A model generated the notes under the pieces. That model did no database searches, was not told where the DNA came from, and was given only the letters and a program-made list of their open reading frames with translations. A DNA stretch of 64,000 nucleotides from Chamaea fasciata (taxonomy: Eukaryota; Chordata; Aves; Passeriformes; Sylviidae). The stretch covers positions 1 to 64,000 of the forward strand of contig JARCOQ010000186.1 of NCBI GenBank assembly GCA_029207755.1, written 5' to 3'. The position numbers were made by a program, and so were the translations under genes. Below are positions 21,788 to 35,358 of this stretch, piece after piece (position 1 is the first letter of the stretch; every line of letters begins with the position of its first letter).

Positions 21788-24700
21788 GTGTCAGTTTGTA
21801 GGAGGCCTTTGGCCCTCCAAGGGAAGCTAGTCTTCCAGTTTGTGGCTGCTTGCATCATGAAGAAATCCTATTCTGTTTGGGATTGTAGGTGGCCGAAGCC
21901 TGGTGCCAGGCTGAGGGAGTTGAACGCAATGGATGGCCTGTTTTTAGGAATAGGTAAAGTCAGCTGCCCAGGTGCCTGATGTCAGTTTTTAGGAGGCCGT
22001 TTGCCCTCCAAGGGAAACTAGTCTTCCAGTTTGTGGCAGCTTGCATCTGGAAGAAATCCTGTTCCGTTTGGGATCGTAGGTGGCCGAGGCCTGGTGCCCG
22101 GCTGAGGGAGTTGAGCACAAATGATGGCCTGTTTCCAGGGGTAAGTAAAGTCAGCTGCCCAGGTGCCTGATGTCAGTTTGTAGGAGGCCTTTGGCCCTCC
22201 AAGGGAAGCCAGGCTTCCAGTTTGTGGCAGCTTGCATCTGGAAGAAATCCTGTTCCGTTCGGGATTGTAGGTGGCCGAGGCCAGGTGCCCGGCAGAGGGA
22301 GTTGGGCACAAATGATGGCCTGTTTCCAGGGGTAAGTAAAGTCAGCTGCCCAGGTGCCTGATGTCAGTTTGTAGGAGGCCTTTGGCCCTCCAAGGGAAGC
22401 CAGCCTTCCAGCTTGTGGCAGCTTTCATCTGGAAGAAATCCTGTTCCGTTTGGGATTGTAGGTGGCCGAGGCCTGGTGCCCGGCTTAGGGAGTTGGGAAC
22501 AAAAAATGGCCTGTTTCCAGGGGTAAGTAAAGTTTGCTGCCCAGGTGCCTGGTGTCAGTTTGTAGGAGGACTTTGTCCTTTCAAGGGAAGCTAGTCTTCC
22601 AGTTTGTGGCAGCTTGCATCTGGAAGAAATCCTGTATCATTCGGGATTGTAGGTGGCCGAGGCCAGGTGACCGGCAGAGGGAGTAGGGCACAAATGATGG
22701 CCTGTTTCCTGGGGTAAGTAAAGTCAGCTGCCCAGGTGCCTGATGTCAGTTTGTAGGAGGCCTTTGGCCCTCCAAGAGCAGCCAGGCTTCCAGCATGTGG
22801 CAGCCGGCATCTTGAAGAAATCCTGTTCCGTTTGGGATTGTAGGTGGCCGAGGCCAGGTGCCCGGCTAAGGGAGTTGGAAACAAAGGATGGCCTGTTTCC
22901 AGGGGTAAGTAAAGTCAGCTGCCCAGGTTCCTGGTGTCAGTTTGTAGGAGGCCTATGGCCCTCGAAGGGAAGCCAGGCTTCCAGTGTGTGGCAGCTTGCA
23001 TCTGGAAGAAATCCTGTTCCGTTTGGGATCGTAGGTGGCCGAGGCCTGGTGCCCAACAAAGGGAGTAGAGAACAAAGGATGGCCTGTTTCCAGGGGTAAG
23101 TAAAGTCAGCTGCCCAGGTGCCTGATGTCAGTTTGTAGGAGGCCTGTGGCCCTCCAAGGGAAGCCAGGCTTCCAGCTTGTGGCAGCTTGCATCTTGAAGA
23201 AATCCTGTTCCGTTTGGGATTGTAGGTGGGCGAGGCCTGGTGCCCGGCTGAGGGAGTTGGGCAGAAAGGATGGCCTGTTTCCAGGGGTAAGTAAAGTCAG
23301 CTGCCCAGGTGCCTGATGTCAGTTTGTATGAGGCCTGTGGCCCTCCAAGGGAAGCCAGGCTTCCAGCTTGTGGCAGCTTGCATCTGGAAGAAATCCTGTT
23401 CCCTTCGGGATTGTAGGTGGCCGAGGCCTGGTGCCCGGCTGAGGGAGTTGGGCAGAAAGGATGGCCTGTTTCCAGGGGTAAGTAAAGTCAGCTGCCCACG
23501 TGCCTGATGTCAGTTTGTAGGAGGCCTTTGGCCCTCCAAGGGAAACTAGTCTTCCAGTTTGTGGCAGCTTGCATCTGGAAGAAATCCTGTTCCGTTTGGG
23601 ATTGTAGGTGGCCGATGCCAGGTGCCCGGCTGAGGGAGTTCGGAACAAAGGATGGCCTGTTTCTAGGGGTAAGTAAAGTTAGCTGCCCAGGTGCCTGGTG
23701 TCAGTTTGTAGGAGGCCTTTGGCCCTCCAAGGGAAGCTAGTCTACCAGTTTTTGGCTGCTTGCATCTGGAAGAAATCCTGTTCCGTTTGGGATTGTAGGT
23801 GGCCGAGGCCTGCTGCCCTACAGAGGGAGTTGGGCGCACTGGAAGGCCTGTTTTTAGGAATAGGTAAAGTCAGCTGCCCAGGTGCCTGATGTCAGTTTGT
23901 AGAAGGCCTTTTGCCCTCCAAGGGAAGCCAGGCTTCCAGCTTGTGGCAGCTTGCATCTGGAAGAAATCCTGTTCCGTTTGGGATCGTAGGTGGCAGAGGC
24001 CTGGTGCCCGGCTGAGGGAGTTGAGCACAAATGATGGCCTGTTTCCAGGGGTAAGTAAAGTCAGCTGCCCAGGTGCCTGATGTCAGTTTGTAGCAGGCCT
24101 TTGGCCCTCCAAGGGAAACTAGTCTTCCAGTTTGTGGCAGCTTGCATCTGGAAAAAATCCAGTTCTGTTCTAGATTGTATGTTCCCGAAGCCGGGTGACC
24201 GGCAGAGGGAGTTGGGCACAAATGATGGCCTGTTTCAGGGGTAAGTAAAGTCAGCTGCCCAGGTGCCTGATGTCAGTTTGTAGCAGGCCTTTGGCCCTCC
24301 AAGGGAAGCTAGTCTTCCAGTTTGTGGCAGCTTGCATCTGGAAGAAATCCTGTTCCGTTCGGGATTGTAGGTGGCCGTGGCCAGGTGCCCGGCAGAGGGA
24401 GTTGGGCACAAATGATGGCCTGTTTCCAGGGGTAAGTAAAGTCAGCTGCCCAGGTGCCTGATGTCAGTTTGTAGGAGGCCTTTGTCCCTCCAAGGGAAGC
24501 CAGGCTTCCAGCTTGTGGCAGCTTGCGTCTGGAAGAAATCCTGTTCCGTTTGGGATTGTAGGTGGCCGAGGCCTGGTGCCCGGCAGAGGGAGTTGGGCAC
24601 AAAGGATGGCCTGTTTCCATGGGTTAGTAAAGTCAGCTGCCCAGGTGCCTGATGTCAGTTTGTAGGAGGCCTTTGGCCCTCCAAGGGAAACTAGTCTTCC

Positions 24701-25797
24701 AGTTTGTGGCAGCTTGCATCTGGAAGAAATGCTGTTCCGTTCGGGATTGTAGGTGGCCGAGGCCAGGTGCCCGGCTGAGGGAGTTGGGCACAAAGGATGG
24801 CCTGTTTCCAGGGGTAAGTAAAGTCAGCTGCCCAGGTGCCTGATGTCAGTTTGTAGGAGGCCTTTGGCCCTCACAGGGAAGCCAGGCTTCCAGCTTGTGG
24901 CTGCTTTCATCTGGAAGAAATCCTGTTCCGTTTGGGATTGTAGGTGGCCGAGGCCTGGTGCCCGGCTTAGGGAGTTGGGAACAAAAAATGGCCTGTTTCC
25001 AGGGGTAAGTAAAGTTTGCTGCCCAGGTGCCTGGTGTCAGTTTGTAGGAGGACTTTGTCCTTTCAAGGGAAGCTAGTCTTCCAGTTTGTGGCAGCTTGCA
25101 TCTGGAAGAAATCCTGTATCATTCGGGATTGTAGGTGGCCGAGGCCAGGTGACCGGCAGAGGGAGTTGGGCACAAATGATGGCCTGTTTCCTGGGGTAAG
25201 TAAAGTCAGCTGCCCAGGTGCCTGATGTCAGTTTGTAGGAGGCCTTTGGCCCTCCAAGAGCAGCCAGGCTTCCAGCATGTGGCAGCCTGCATCTTGAAGA
25301 AATCCTGTTCCGTTTGGGATTGTAGGTGGCCGAGGCCAGGTGCCCGGCTAAGGGAGTTGGAAACAAAGGATGGCCTGTTTCCAGGGGTAAGTAAAGTCAG
25401 CTGCCCAGGTTCCTGGTGTCAGTTTGTAGGAGGCCTATGGCCCTCGAAGGGAAGCCAGGCTTCCAGCTTGTGGCTGCTTTCATCTGGAAGAAATCCTGTT
25501 CCGTTTGGGATTGTAGGTGGCCGAGGCCTGGTGCCCGGCTAAGGGAGTTGGGAAAAAAGGATGGCCTGTTTCTAGGGGTAAGTAAAGTTAGCTGCCCAGG
25601 TGCCTGGTGTCAGTTTGTAGGAGGCCTTTGGCCCTCCAAGGGAAGCTAGTCTTCCAGTTTGTGGCTGCTTGCATCATGAAGAAATCCTATTCTGTTTGGG
25701 ATTGTAGGTGGCCGAGGCCTGGTGCCAGGCTGAGGGAGTTGGGCGCACTGGAAGGCCTGTTTTTAGGAATAGGTAAAGTCAGCTGCCCAGGTGCCTG

Positions 25798-28700
25798 ATG
25801 TCAGTTTGTAGAAGGCCTTTTGCCCTCCAAGGGAAGCCAGGCTTCCAGCTTGTGGCAGCTTGCATCTGGAAGAAATCCTGTTCCGTTTGGGATCGTAGGT
25901 GGCAGAGGCCTGGTGCCCGGCTGAGGGCGTTGAGCACAAATGATGGCCTGTTTGCAGGGGTAAGTAAAGTCAGCTGCCCAGGTGCCTGATGTCAGTTTGT
26001 AGCAGGCCTTTGGCCCTCCAAGGGAAGCTAGTCTTCCAGTTTGTGGCAGCTTGCATCTGGAAGAAATCCTGTTCCGTTCGGGATTGTAGGTGGCCGAGGC
26101 CTGGTGCCCGGCAGAGGGAGTTGGGCACAAAGGATGGCCTGTTTCCATGGGTTAGTAAAGTCAGCTGCCCAGGTGCCTGATGTCAGTTTGTAGGAGGCCT
26201 TTGGCCCTCCAAGGGAAACTAGTCTTCCAGTTTGTGGCAGCTTGCATCTGGAAGAAATGCTGTTCCGTTCGGGATTGTAGGTGGCCGAGGCCAGGTGCCC
26301 GGCTGAGGGAGTTGGGCACAAAGGATGGCCTGTTTCCAGGGGTAAGTAAAGTCAGCTGCCCAGGTGCCTGATGTCAGTTTGTAGGAGGCCTTTGGCCCTC
26401 ACAGGGAAGCCAGGCTTCCAGCTTGTGGCTGCTTTCATCTGGAAGAAATCCTGTTCCGTTTGGGATTGTAGGTGGCCGAGGCCTGGTGCCCGGCTAAGGG
26501 AGTTGGGAAAAAAGGATGGCCTGTTTCTAGGGGTAAGTAAAGTTAGCTGCCCAGGTGCCTGGTGTCAGTTTGTAGGAGGCCTTTGGCCCTCCAAGGGAAG
26601 CTAGTCTTCCAGTTTGTGGCTGCTTGCATCATGAAGGAATCCTATTCTGTTTGGGATTGTAGGTGGCCGAGGCCTGGTGCCAGGCTGAGGGAGTTGGGCG
26701 CAATGGATGGCCTGTTTTTTGGAATAGGTAAAGTCAGCTGCCCAGGTGCCTGATGTCAGTTTTTAGGAGGCCGTTTGCCCTCCAAGGGAAACTAGTCTTC
26801 CAGTTTGTGGCAGCTTGCATCTGCAAGAAATCCTTTTCCATTCGGGTTTGGGATCGTAGGTGGCAGAGGCCTGGTGCCCGGCTGAGGGAGTTGAGCACAA
26901 ATGATGGCCTGTTTCCAGGGGTAAGTAAAGTCAGCTGCCCAGGTGCCTGATGTCAGTTTGTAGCAGGCCTTTGGCCCTCCAAGGGAAACTAGTCTTCCAG
27001 TTTGTGGCAGCTTGCATCTGGAAGAAATCCTGTTCCGTTCGGGATTGTAGGTGGCCGTGGCCAGGTGCCCGGCAGAGGGAGTTGGGCACAAATGATGGCC
27101 TGTTTCCAGGGGTAAGTAAAGTCAGCTGCCCAGGTGCCTGATGTCAGTTTGTAGGAGGCCTTTGGCCCTCCAAGGGAAGCCAGGCTTCCAGCTTGTGGCA
27201 GCTTGCGTCTGGAAGAAATCCTGTTCCGTTTGGGATTGTAGGTGGCCGAGGCCTGGTGCCCGGCAGAGGGAGTTGGGCATAAAGGATGGCCTGTTTTCAG
27301 GGGTAAGTAAAGTCAGCTTCCCAGGTGCCTGATGTCAGTTTGTAGGAGGCCTTTGGCCCTCCAAGGGAAACTAGTCTTCCAGTTTGTGGCAGCTTGCATC
27401 TGGAAGAAATCCTGTTCCGTTCGGGATTGTAGGTGGCCGAGGCCAGGGGCCCGGCTGAGGGAGTTGGGCACAAATGATGGCCTGTTTCCAGAGGTAAGTA
27501 AAGTCAGCTGCCCAGGTGCCTGATGTCAGTTTGTAGGAGGCCTTTGGCCCTCCAAGGGAAGCCAGCCTTCCAGCTTGTGGCAGCTTTCATCTGGAAGAAA
27601 TCCTGTTCCGTTTGGGATTGTAGGTGGCCGAGGCCTGGTGCCCGGCTTAGGGAGTTGGGAACAAAAAATGGCCTGTTTCCAGGGGTAAGTAAAGTTTGCT
27701 GCCCAGGTGCCTGGTGTCAGTTTGTAGGAGGACTTTGTCCTTTCAAGGGAAGCTAGTCTTCCAGTTTGTGGCAGCTTGCATCTGGAAGAAATCCTGTATC
27801 ATTCGGGATTGTAGGTGGCCGAGGCCAGGTGACCGGCAGAGGGAGTTGGGCACAAATGATGGCCTGTTTCCTGGGGTAAGTAAAGTCAGCTGCCCAGGTG
27901 CCTGATGTCAGTTTGTAGGAGGCCTTTGGCCCTCCAAGAGCAGCCAGGCTTCCAGCATGTGGCAGCCTGCATCTTGAAGAAATCCTGTTCCGTTTGGGAT
28001 TGTAGGTGGCCGAGGCCAGGTGCCCGGCTAAGGGAGTTGGAAACAAAGGATGGCCTGTTTCCAGGGGTAAGTAAAGTCAGCTGCCCAGGTTCCTGGTGTC
28101 AGTTTGTAGGAGGCCTATGGCCCTCGAAGGGAAGCCAGGCTTCCAGCTTGTGGCTGCTTTCATCTGGAAGAAATCCTGTTCCGTTTGGGATTGTAGGTGG
28201 CCGAGGCCTGGTGCCCGGCTAAGGGAGTTGGGAAAAAAGGATGGCCTGTTTCTAGGGGTAAGTAAAGTTAGCTGCCCAGGTGCCTGGTGTCAGTTTGTAG
28301 GAGGCCTTTGGCCCTCCAAGGGAAGCTAGTCTTCCAGTTTGTGGCTGCTTGCATCATGAAGGAATCCTATTCTGTTTGGGATTGTAGGTGGCCGAGGCCT
28401 GGTGCCAGGCTGAGGGAGTTGGGCGCAATGGATGGCCTGTTTTTTGGAATAGGTAAAGTCAGCTGCCCAGGTGCCTGATGTCAGTTTTTAGGAGGCCGTT
28501 TGCCCTCCAAGGGAAACTAGTCTTCCAGTTTGTGGCAGCTTGCATCTGCAAGAAATCCTTTTCCATTCGGGTTTGGGATCGTAGGTGGCAGAGGCCTGGT
28601 GCCCGGCTGAGGGAGTTGAGCACAAATGATGGCCTGTTTCCAGGGGTAAGTTAAGTCAGCTGCCCAGGTGCCTGATGTCAGTTTGTAGCAGGCCTTTGGG

Positions 28701-31700
28701 CCTCCAAGGGAAACTAGTCTTCCAGTTTGTGGCAGCTTGCATCTGGAAGAAATCCTGTTCCGTTCGGGATTGTAGGTGGCCGTGGCCAGGTGCCCGGCAG
28801 AGGGAGTTGGGCACAAATGATGGCCTGTTTCCAGGGGTAAGTAAAGTCAGCTGCCCAGGTGCCTGATGTCAGTTTGTAGGAGGCCTTTGGCCCTCCAAGG
28901 GAAGCCAGGCTTCCAGCTTGTGGCAGCTTGCGTCTGGAAGAAATCCTGTTCCGTTTGGGATTGTAGGTGGCCGAGGCCTGGTGCCCGGCAGAGGGAGTTG
29001 GGCATAAAGGATGGCCTGTTTTCAGGGGTAAGTAAAGTCAGCTTCCCAGGTGCCTGATGTCAGTTTGTAGGAGGCCTTTGGCCCTCCAAGGGAAACTAGT
29101 CTTCCAGTTTGTGGCAGCTTGCATCTGGAAGAAATCCTGTTCCGTTCGGGATTGTAGGTGGCCGAGGCCAGGGGCCCGGCTGAGGGAGTTGGGCACAAAT
29201 GATGGCCTGTTTCCAGAGGTAAGTAAAGTCAGCTGCCCAGGTGCCTGATGTCAGTTTGTAGGAGGCCTTTGGCCCTCCAAGGGAAGCCAGCCTTCCAGCT
29301 TGTGGCAGCTTTCATCTGGAAGAAATCCTGTTCCGTTTGGGATTGTAGGTGGCCGAGGCCTGGTGCCCGGCTTAGGGAGTTGGGAACAAAAAATGGCCTG
29401 TTTCCAGGGGTAAGTAAAGTTTGCTGCCCAGGTGCCTGGTGTCAGTTTGTAGGAGGACTTTGTCCTTTCAAGGGAAGCTAGTCTTCCAGTTTGTGGCAGC
29501 TTGCATCTGGAAGAAATCCTGTATCATTCGGGATTGTAGGTGGCCGAGGCCAGGTGACCGGCAGAGGGAGTTGGGCACAAATGATGGCCTGTTTCCTGGG
29601 GTAAGTAAAGTCAGCTGCCCAGGTGCCTGATGTCAGTTTGTAGGAGGCCTTTGGCCCTCCAAGAGCAGCCAGGCTTCCAGCATGTGGCAGCCTGCATCTT
29701 GAAGAAATCCTGTTCCGTTTGGGATTGTAGGTGGCCGAGGCCAGGTGCCCGGCTAAGGGAGTTGGAAACAAAGGATGGCCTGTTTCCAGGGGTAAGTAAA
29801 GTCAGCTGCCCAGGTTCCTGGTGTCAGTTTGTAGGAGGCCTATGGCCCTCGAAGGGAAGCCAGGCTTCCAGCTTGTGGCTGCTTTCATCTGGAAGAAATC
29901 CTGTTCCGTTTGGGATTGTAGGTGGCCGAGGCCTGGTGCCCGGCTAAGGGAGTTGGGAAAAAAGGATGGCCTGTTTCTAGGGGTAAGTAAAGTTAGCTGC
30001 CCAGGTGCCTGGTGTCAGTTTGTAGGAGGCCTTTGGCCCTCCAAGGGAAGCTAGTCTTCCAGTTTGTGGCTGCTTGCATCATGAAGAAATCCTATTCTGT
30101 TTGGGATTGTAGGTGGCCGAAGCCTGGTGCCAGGCTGAGGGAGTTGAACGCAATGGATGGCCTGTTTTTAGGAATAGGTAAAGTCAGCTGCCCAGGTGCC
30201 TGATGTCAGTTTTTAGGAGGCCGTTTGCCCTCCAAGGGAAACTAGTCTTCCAGTTTGTGGCAGCTTGCATCTGGAAGAAATCCTGTTCCGTTTGGGATCG
30301 TAGGTGGCCGAGGCCTGGTGCCCGGCTGAGGGAGTTGAGCACAAATGATGGCCTGTTTCCAGGGGTAAGTAAAGTCAGCTGCCCAGGTGCCTGATGTCAG
30401 TTTGTAGGAGGCCTTTGGCCCTCCAAGGGAAGCCAGGCTTCCAGTTTGTGGCAGCTTGCATCTGGAAGAAATCCTGTTCCGTTCGGGATTGTAGGTGGCC
30501 GAGGCCAGGTGCCCGGCAGAGGGAGTTGGGCACAAATGATGGCCTGTTTCCAGGGGTAAGTAAAGTCAGCTGCCCAGGTGCCTGATGTCAGTTTGTAGGA
30601 GGCCTTTGGCCCTCCAAGGGAAGCCAGCCTTCCAGCTTGTGGCAGCTTTCATCTGGAAGAAATCCTGTTCCGTTTGGGATTGTAGGTGGCCGAGGCCTGG
30701 TGCCCGGCTTAGGGAGTTGGGAACAAAAAATGGCCTGTTTCCAGGGGTAAGTAAAGTTTGCTGCCCAGGTGCCTGGTGTCAGTTTGTAGGAGGACTTTGT
30801 CCTTTCAAGGGAAGCTAGTCTTCCAGTTTGTGGCAGCTTGCATCTGGAAGAAATCCTGTATCATTCGGGATTGTAGGTGGCCGAGGCCAGGTGACCGGCA
30901 GAGGGAGTAGGGCACAAATGATGGCCTGTTTCCTGGGGTAAGTAAAGTCAGCTGCCCAGGTGCCTGATGTCAGTTTGTAGGAGGCCTTTGGCCCTCCAAG
31001 AGCAGCCAGGCTTCCAGCATGTGGCAGCCGGCATCTTGAAGAAATCCTGTTCCGTTTGGGATTGTAGGTGGCCGAGGCCAGGTGCCCGGCTAAGGGAGTT
31101 GGAAACAAAGGATGGCCTGTTTCCAGGGGTAAGTAAAGTCAGCTGCCCAGGTTCCTGGTGTCAGTTTGTAGGAGGCCTATGGCCCTCGAAGGGAAGCCAG
31201 GCTTCCAGTGTGTGGCAGCTTGCATCTGGAAGAAATCCTGTTCCGTTTGGGATCGTAGGTGGCCGAGGCCTGGTGCCCAACAAAGGGAGTAGAGAACAAA
31301 GGATGGCCTGTTTCCAGGGGTAAGTAAAGTCAGCTGCCCAGGTGCCTGATGTCAGTTTGTAGGAGGCCTGTGGCCCTCCAAGGGAAGCCAGGCTTCCAGC
31401 TTGTGGCAGCTTGCATCTTGAAGAAATCCTGTTCCGTTTGGGATTGTAGGTGGGCGAGGCCTGGTGCCCGGCTGAGGGAGTTGGGCAGAAAGGATGGCCT
31501 GTTTCCAGGGGTAAGTAAAGTCAGCTGCCCAGGTGCCTGATGTCAGTTTGTATGAGGCCTGTGGCCCTCCAAGGGAAGCCAGGCTTCCAGCTTGTGGCAG
31601 CTTGCATCTGGAAGAAATCCTGTTCCCTTCGGGATTGTAGGTGGCCGAGGCCTGGTGCCCGGCTGAGGGAGTTGGGCAGAAAGGATGGCCTGTTTCCAGG

Positions 31701-34021
31701 GGTAAGTAAAGTCAGCTGCCCACGTGCCTGATGTCAGTTTGTAGGAGGCCTTTGGCCCTCCAAGGGAAACTAGTCTTCCAGTTTGTGGCAGCTTGCATCT
31801 GGAAGAAATCCTGTTCCGTTTGGGATTGTAGGTGGCCGATGCCAGGTGCCCGGCTGAGGGAGTTCGGAACAAAGGATGGCCTGTTTCTAGGGGTAAGTAA
31901 AGTTAGCTGCCCAGGTGCCTGGTGTCAGTTTGTAGGAGGCCTTTGGCCCTCCAAGGGAAGCTAGTCTACCAGTTTTTGGCTGCTTGCATCTGGAAGAAAT
32001 CCTGTTCCGTTTGGGATTGTAGGTGGCCGAGGCCTGCTGCCCTACAGAGGGAGTTGGGCGCACTGGAAGGCCTGTTTTTAGGAATAGGTAAAGTCAGCTG
32101 CCCAGGTGCCTGATGTCAGTTTGTAGAAGGCCTTTTGCCCTCCAAGGGAAGCCAGGCTTCCAGCTTGTGGCAGCTTGCATCTGGAAGAAATCCTGTTCCG
32201 TTTGGGATCGTAGGTGGCAGAGGCCTGGTGCCCGGCTGAGGGAGTTGAGCACAAATGATGGCCTGTTTCCAGGGGTAAGTAAAGTCAGCTGCCCAGGTGC
32301 CTGATGTCAGTTTGTAGCAGGCCTTTGGCCCTCCAAGGGAAACTAGTCTTCCAGTTTGTGGCAGCTTGCATCTGGAAAAAATCCAGTTCTGTTCTAGATT
32401 GTATGTTCCCGAAGCCGGGTGACCGGCAGAGGGAGTTGGGCACAAATGATGGCCTGTTTCAGGGGTAAGTAAAGTCAGCTGCCCAGGTGCCTGATGTCAG
32501 TTTGTAGCAGGCCTTTGGCCCTCCAAGGGAAGCTAGTCTTCCAGTTTGTGGCAGCTTGCATCTGGAAGAAATCCTGTTCCGTTCGGGATTGTAGGTGGCC
32601 GTGGCCAGGTGCCCGGCAGAGGGAGTTGGGCACAAATGATGGCCTGTTTCCAGGGGTAAGTAAAGTCAGCTGCCCAGGTGCCTGATGTCAGTTTGTAGGA
32701 GGCCTTTGTCCCTCCAAGGGAAGCCAGGCTTCCAGCTTGTGGCAGCTTGCGTCTGGAAGAAATCCTGTTCCGTTTGGGATTGTAGGTGGCCGAGGCCTGG
32801 TGCCCGGCAGAGGGAGTTGGGCACAAAGGATGGCCTGTTTCCATGGGTTAGTAAAGTCAGCTGCCCAGGTGCCTGATGTCAGTTTGTAGGAGGCCTTTGG
32901 CCCTCCAAGGGAAACTAGTCTTCCAGTTTGTGGCAGCTTGCATCTGGAAGAAATGCTGTTCCGTTCGGGATTGTAGGTGGCCGAGGCCAGGTGCCCGGCT
33001 GAGGGAGTTGGGCACAAAGGATGGCCTGTTTCCAGGGGTAAGTAAAGTCAGCTGCCCAGGTGCCTGATGTCAGTTTGTAGGAGGCCTTTGGCCCTCACAG
33101 GGAAGCCAGGCTTCCAGCTTGTGGCTGCTTTCATCTGGAAGAAATCCTGTTCCGTTTGGGATTGTAGGTGGCCGAGGCCTGGTGCCCGGCTTAGGGAGTT
33201 GGGAACAAAAAATGGCCTGTTTCCAGGGGTAAGTAAAGTTTGCTGCCCAGGTGCCTGGTGTCAGTTTGTAGGAGGACTTTGTCCTTTCAAGGGAAGCTAG
33301 TCTTCCAGTTTGTGGCAGCTTGCATCTGGAAGAAATCCTGTATCATTCGGGATTGTAGGTGGCCGAGGCCAGGTGACCGGCAGAGGGAGTTGGGCACAAA
33401 TGATGGCCTGTTTCCTGGGGTAAGTAAAGTCAGCTGCCCAGGTGCCTGATGTCAGTTTGTAGGAGGCCTTTGGCCCTCCAAGAGCAGCCAGGCTTCCAGC
33501 ATGTGGCAGCCTGCATCTTGAAGAAATCCTGTTCCGTTTGGGATTGTAGGTGGCCGAGGCCAGGTGCCCGGCTAAGGGAGTTGGAAACAAAGGATGGCCT
33601 GTTTCCAGGGGTAAGTAAAGTCAGCTGCCCAGGTTCCTGGTGTCAGTTTGTAGGAGGCCTATGGCCCTCGAAGGGAAGCCAGGCTTCCAGCTTGTGGCTG
33701 CTTTCATCTGGAAGAAATCCTGTTCCGTTTGGGATTGTAGGTGGCCGAGGCCTGGTGCCCGGCTAAGGGAGTTGGGAAAAAAGGATGGCCTGTTTCTAGG
33801 GGTAAGTAAAGTTAGCTGCCCAGGTGCCTGGTGTCAGTTTGTAGGAGGCCTTTGGCCCTCCAAGGGAAGCTAGTCTTCCAGTTTGTGGCTGCTTGCATCA
33901 TGAAGAAATCCTATTCTGTTTGGGATTGTAGGTGGCCGAGGCCTGGTGCCAGGCTGAGGGAGTTGGGCGCAATGGATGGCCTGTTTTTAGGAATAGGTAA
34001 AGTCAGCTGCCCAGGTGCCTG
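25798..34021. repeat. 43-monomer higher-order repeat, copy 2
   Basis: Tandem copy, 8,224 bp, nearly identical to 17575-25797. Even odd one-off variants are shared, such as GAGGGAGTAGGGC at 22680 and 30904 and the 190-bp monomer at 24080 and 32304. Private differences are few, for example a G at 28691 in TTTGGGCCTCC where copy 1 has C. This implies very recent duplication or continuing homogenisation; an assembly duplication must also be excluded. Confidence 0.92.
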
Positions 34022-35358
34022 ATGTCAGTTTTTAGGAGGCCGTTTTCCCTCCAAGGGAAACTAGTCTTCCAGTTTGTGGCAGCTTGCATCTGGAAGAAAT
34101 CCTGTTCCGTTTGGAATCGTAGGTGGCCGAGGCCTGGTGCCCGGCTGAGGGAGTTGAGCACAAATGATGGCCTGTTTCCAGGGGTAAGTAAAGTCAGCTG
34201 CCCAGGTGCCTGATGTCAGTTTGTAGCAGGCCTTTGGCCCTCCAAGGGAAGCTAGTCTTCCAGTTTGTGGCAGCTTGCATCTGGAAGAAATCCTGTTCCG
34301 TTCGGGATTGTAGGTGGCCGTGGCCAGGTGCCCGGCAGAGGGAGTTGGGCACAAATGATGGCCTGTTTCCAGGGGTAAGTAAAGTCAGCTGCCCAGGTGC
34401 CTGATGTCAGTTTGTAGGAGGCCTTTGGCCCTCCAAGGGAAGCCAGGCTTCCAGCTTGTGGCAGCTTGCGTCTGGAAGAAATCCTGTTCCGTTTGGGATT
34501 GTAGGTGGCCGAGGCCTGGTGCCCGGCAGAGGGAGTTGGGCATAAAGGATGGCCCGTTTTCAGGGGTTAGTAAAGTCAGCTGCCCAGGTGCCTGATGTCA
34601 GTTTGTAGGAGGCCTTTGGCCCTCCAAGGGAAGCCAGCCTTCCATCTTGTGGCAGCTTTCATCTGGAAGAAATCCTGTTCCGTTTGGGATTGTAGGTGGC
34701 CGAGGCCTGGTGCCCGGCTTAGGGAGTTGGGAACAAAAAATGGCCTGTTTCCAGGGGTAAGTAAAGTCAGCTGCCCAGGTGCCTGGTGTCAGTTTGTAGG
34801 AGGACTTTGTCCTTTCAAGGGAAGCTAGTCTTCCAGTTTGTGGCAGCTTGCATCTGGAAGAAATCCTGTATCATTCGGGATTGTAGGTGGCCGAGGCCAG
34901 GTGACCGGCAGAGGGAGTTGGGCACAAATGATGGCCTGTTTCCAGGGATAAGTAAAGTCAGCTGCCCAGGTGCCTGATGTCAGTTTGTAGGAGGCCTTTG
35001 GCCCTCCAAGAGCAGCCAGGCTTCCAGCATGTGGCAGCCTGCATCTTGAAGAAATCCTGTTCCGTTTGGGATTGTAGGTGGCCGAGGCCAGGTGCCCGGC
35101 TAAGGGAGTTGGAAACAAAGGATGGCCTGTTTCCAGGGGTAAGTAAAGTCAGCTGCCCAGGTTCCTGGTGTCAGTTTGTAGGAGGCCTATGGCCCTCGAA
35201 GGGAAGCCAGGCTTCCAGTGTGTGGCAGCTTGCATCTGGAAGAAATCCTGTTCCGTTTGGGATCGTAGGTGGCCGAGGCCTGGTGCCCAACAAAGGGAGT
35301 AGAGAACAAAGGATGGCCTGTTTCCAGGGGTAAGTAAAGTCAGCTGCCCAGGTGCCTG
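34022..35358. repeat. Satellite block matching 43964-45300
   Basis: Seven monomers that match 43964-45300 at an offset of 9,942 bp, the sum of the 25-mer and 27-mer lengths. It is the tail of a 27-mer-like unit whose earlier part (33449-34021) also matches 38611 onward at 5,162 bp. It ties the 43-mer domain to the 25/27-mer domain. Confidence 0.8.

Larger units (their letters stand above)
17575..25797. repeat. 43-monomer higher-order repeat, copy 1
   Basis: A block of 8,223 bp that recurs in tandem at 25798. Monomers throughout (17575, 17766, 18148, 18918, 22170, 23125, 23889, 24461, 24843) match partners 8,223-8,224 bp downstream with almost no difference. The length equals 43 x 191 plus two 6-bp insertions, minus one base in a 190-bp monomer, plus one base in a 192-bp monomer (19300) and minus two bases in a 189-bp monomer (19683). 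The last two changes are private to this copy and explain the 1-bp difference from copy 2. Confidence 0.92.
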
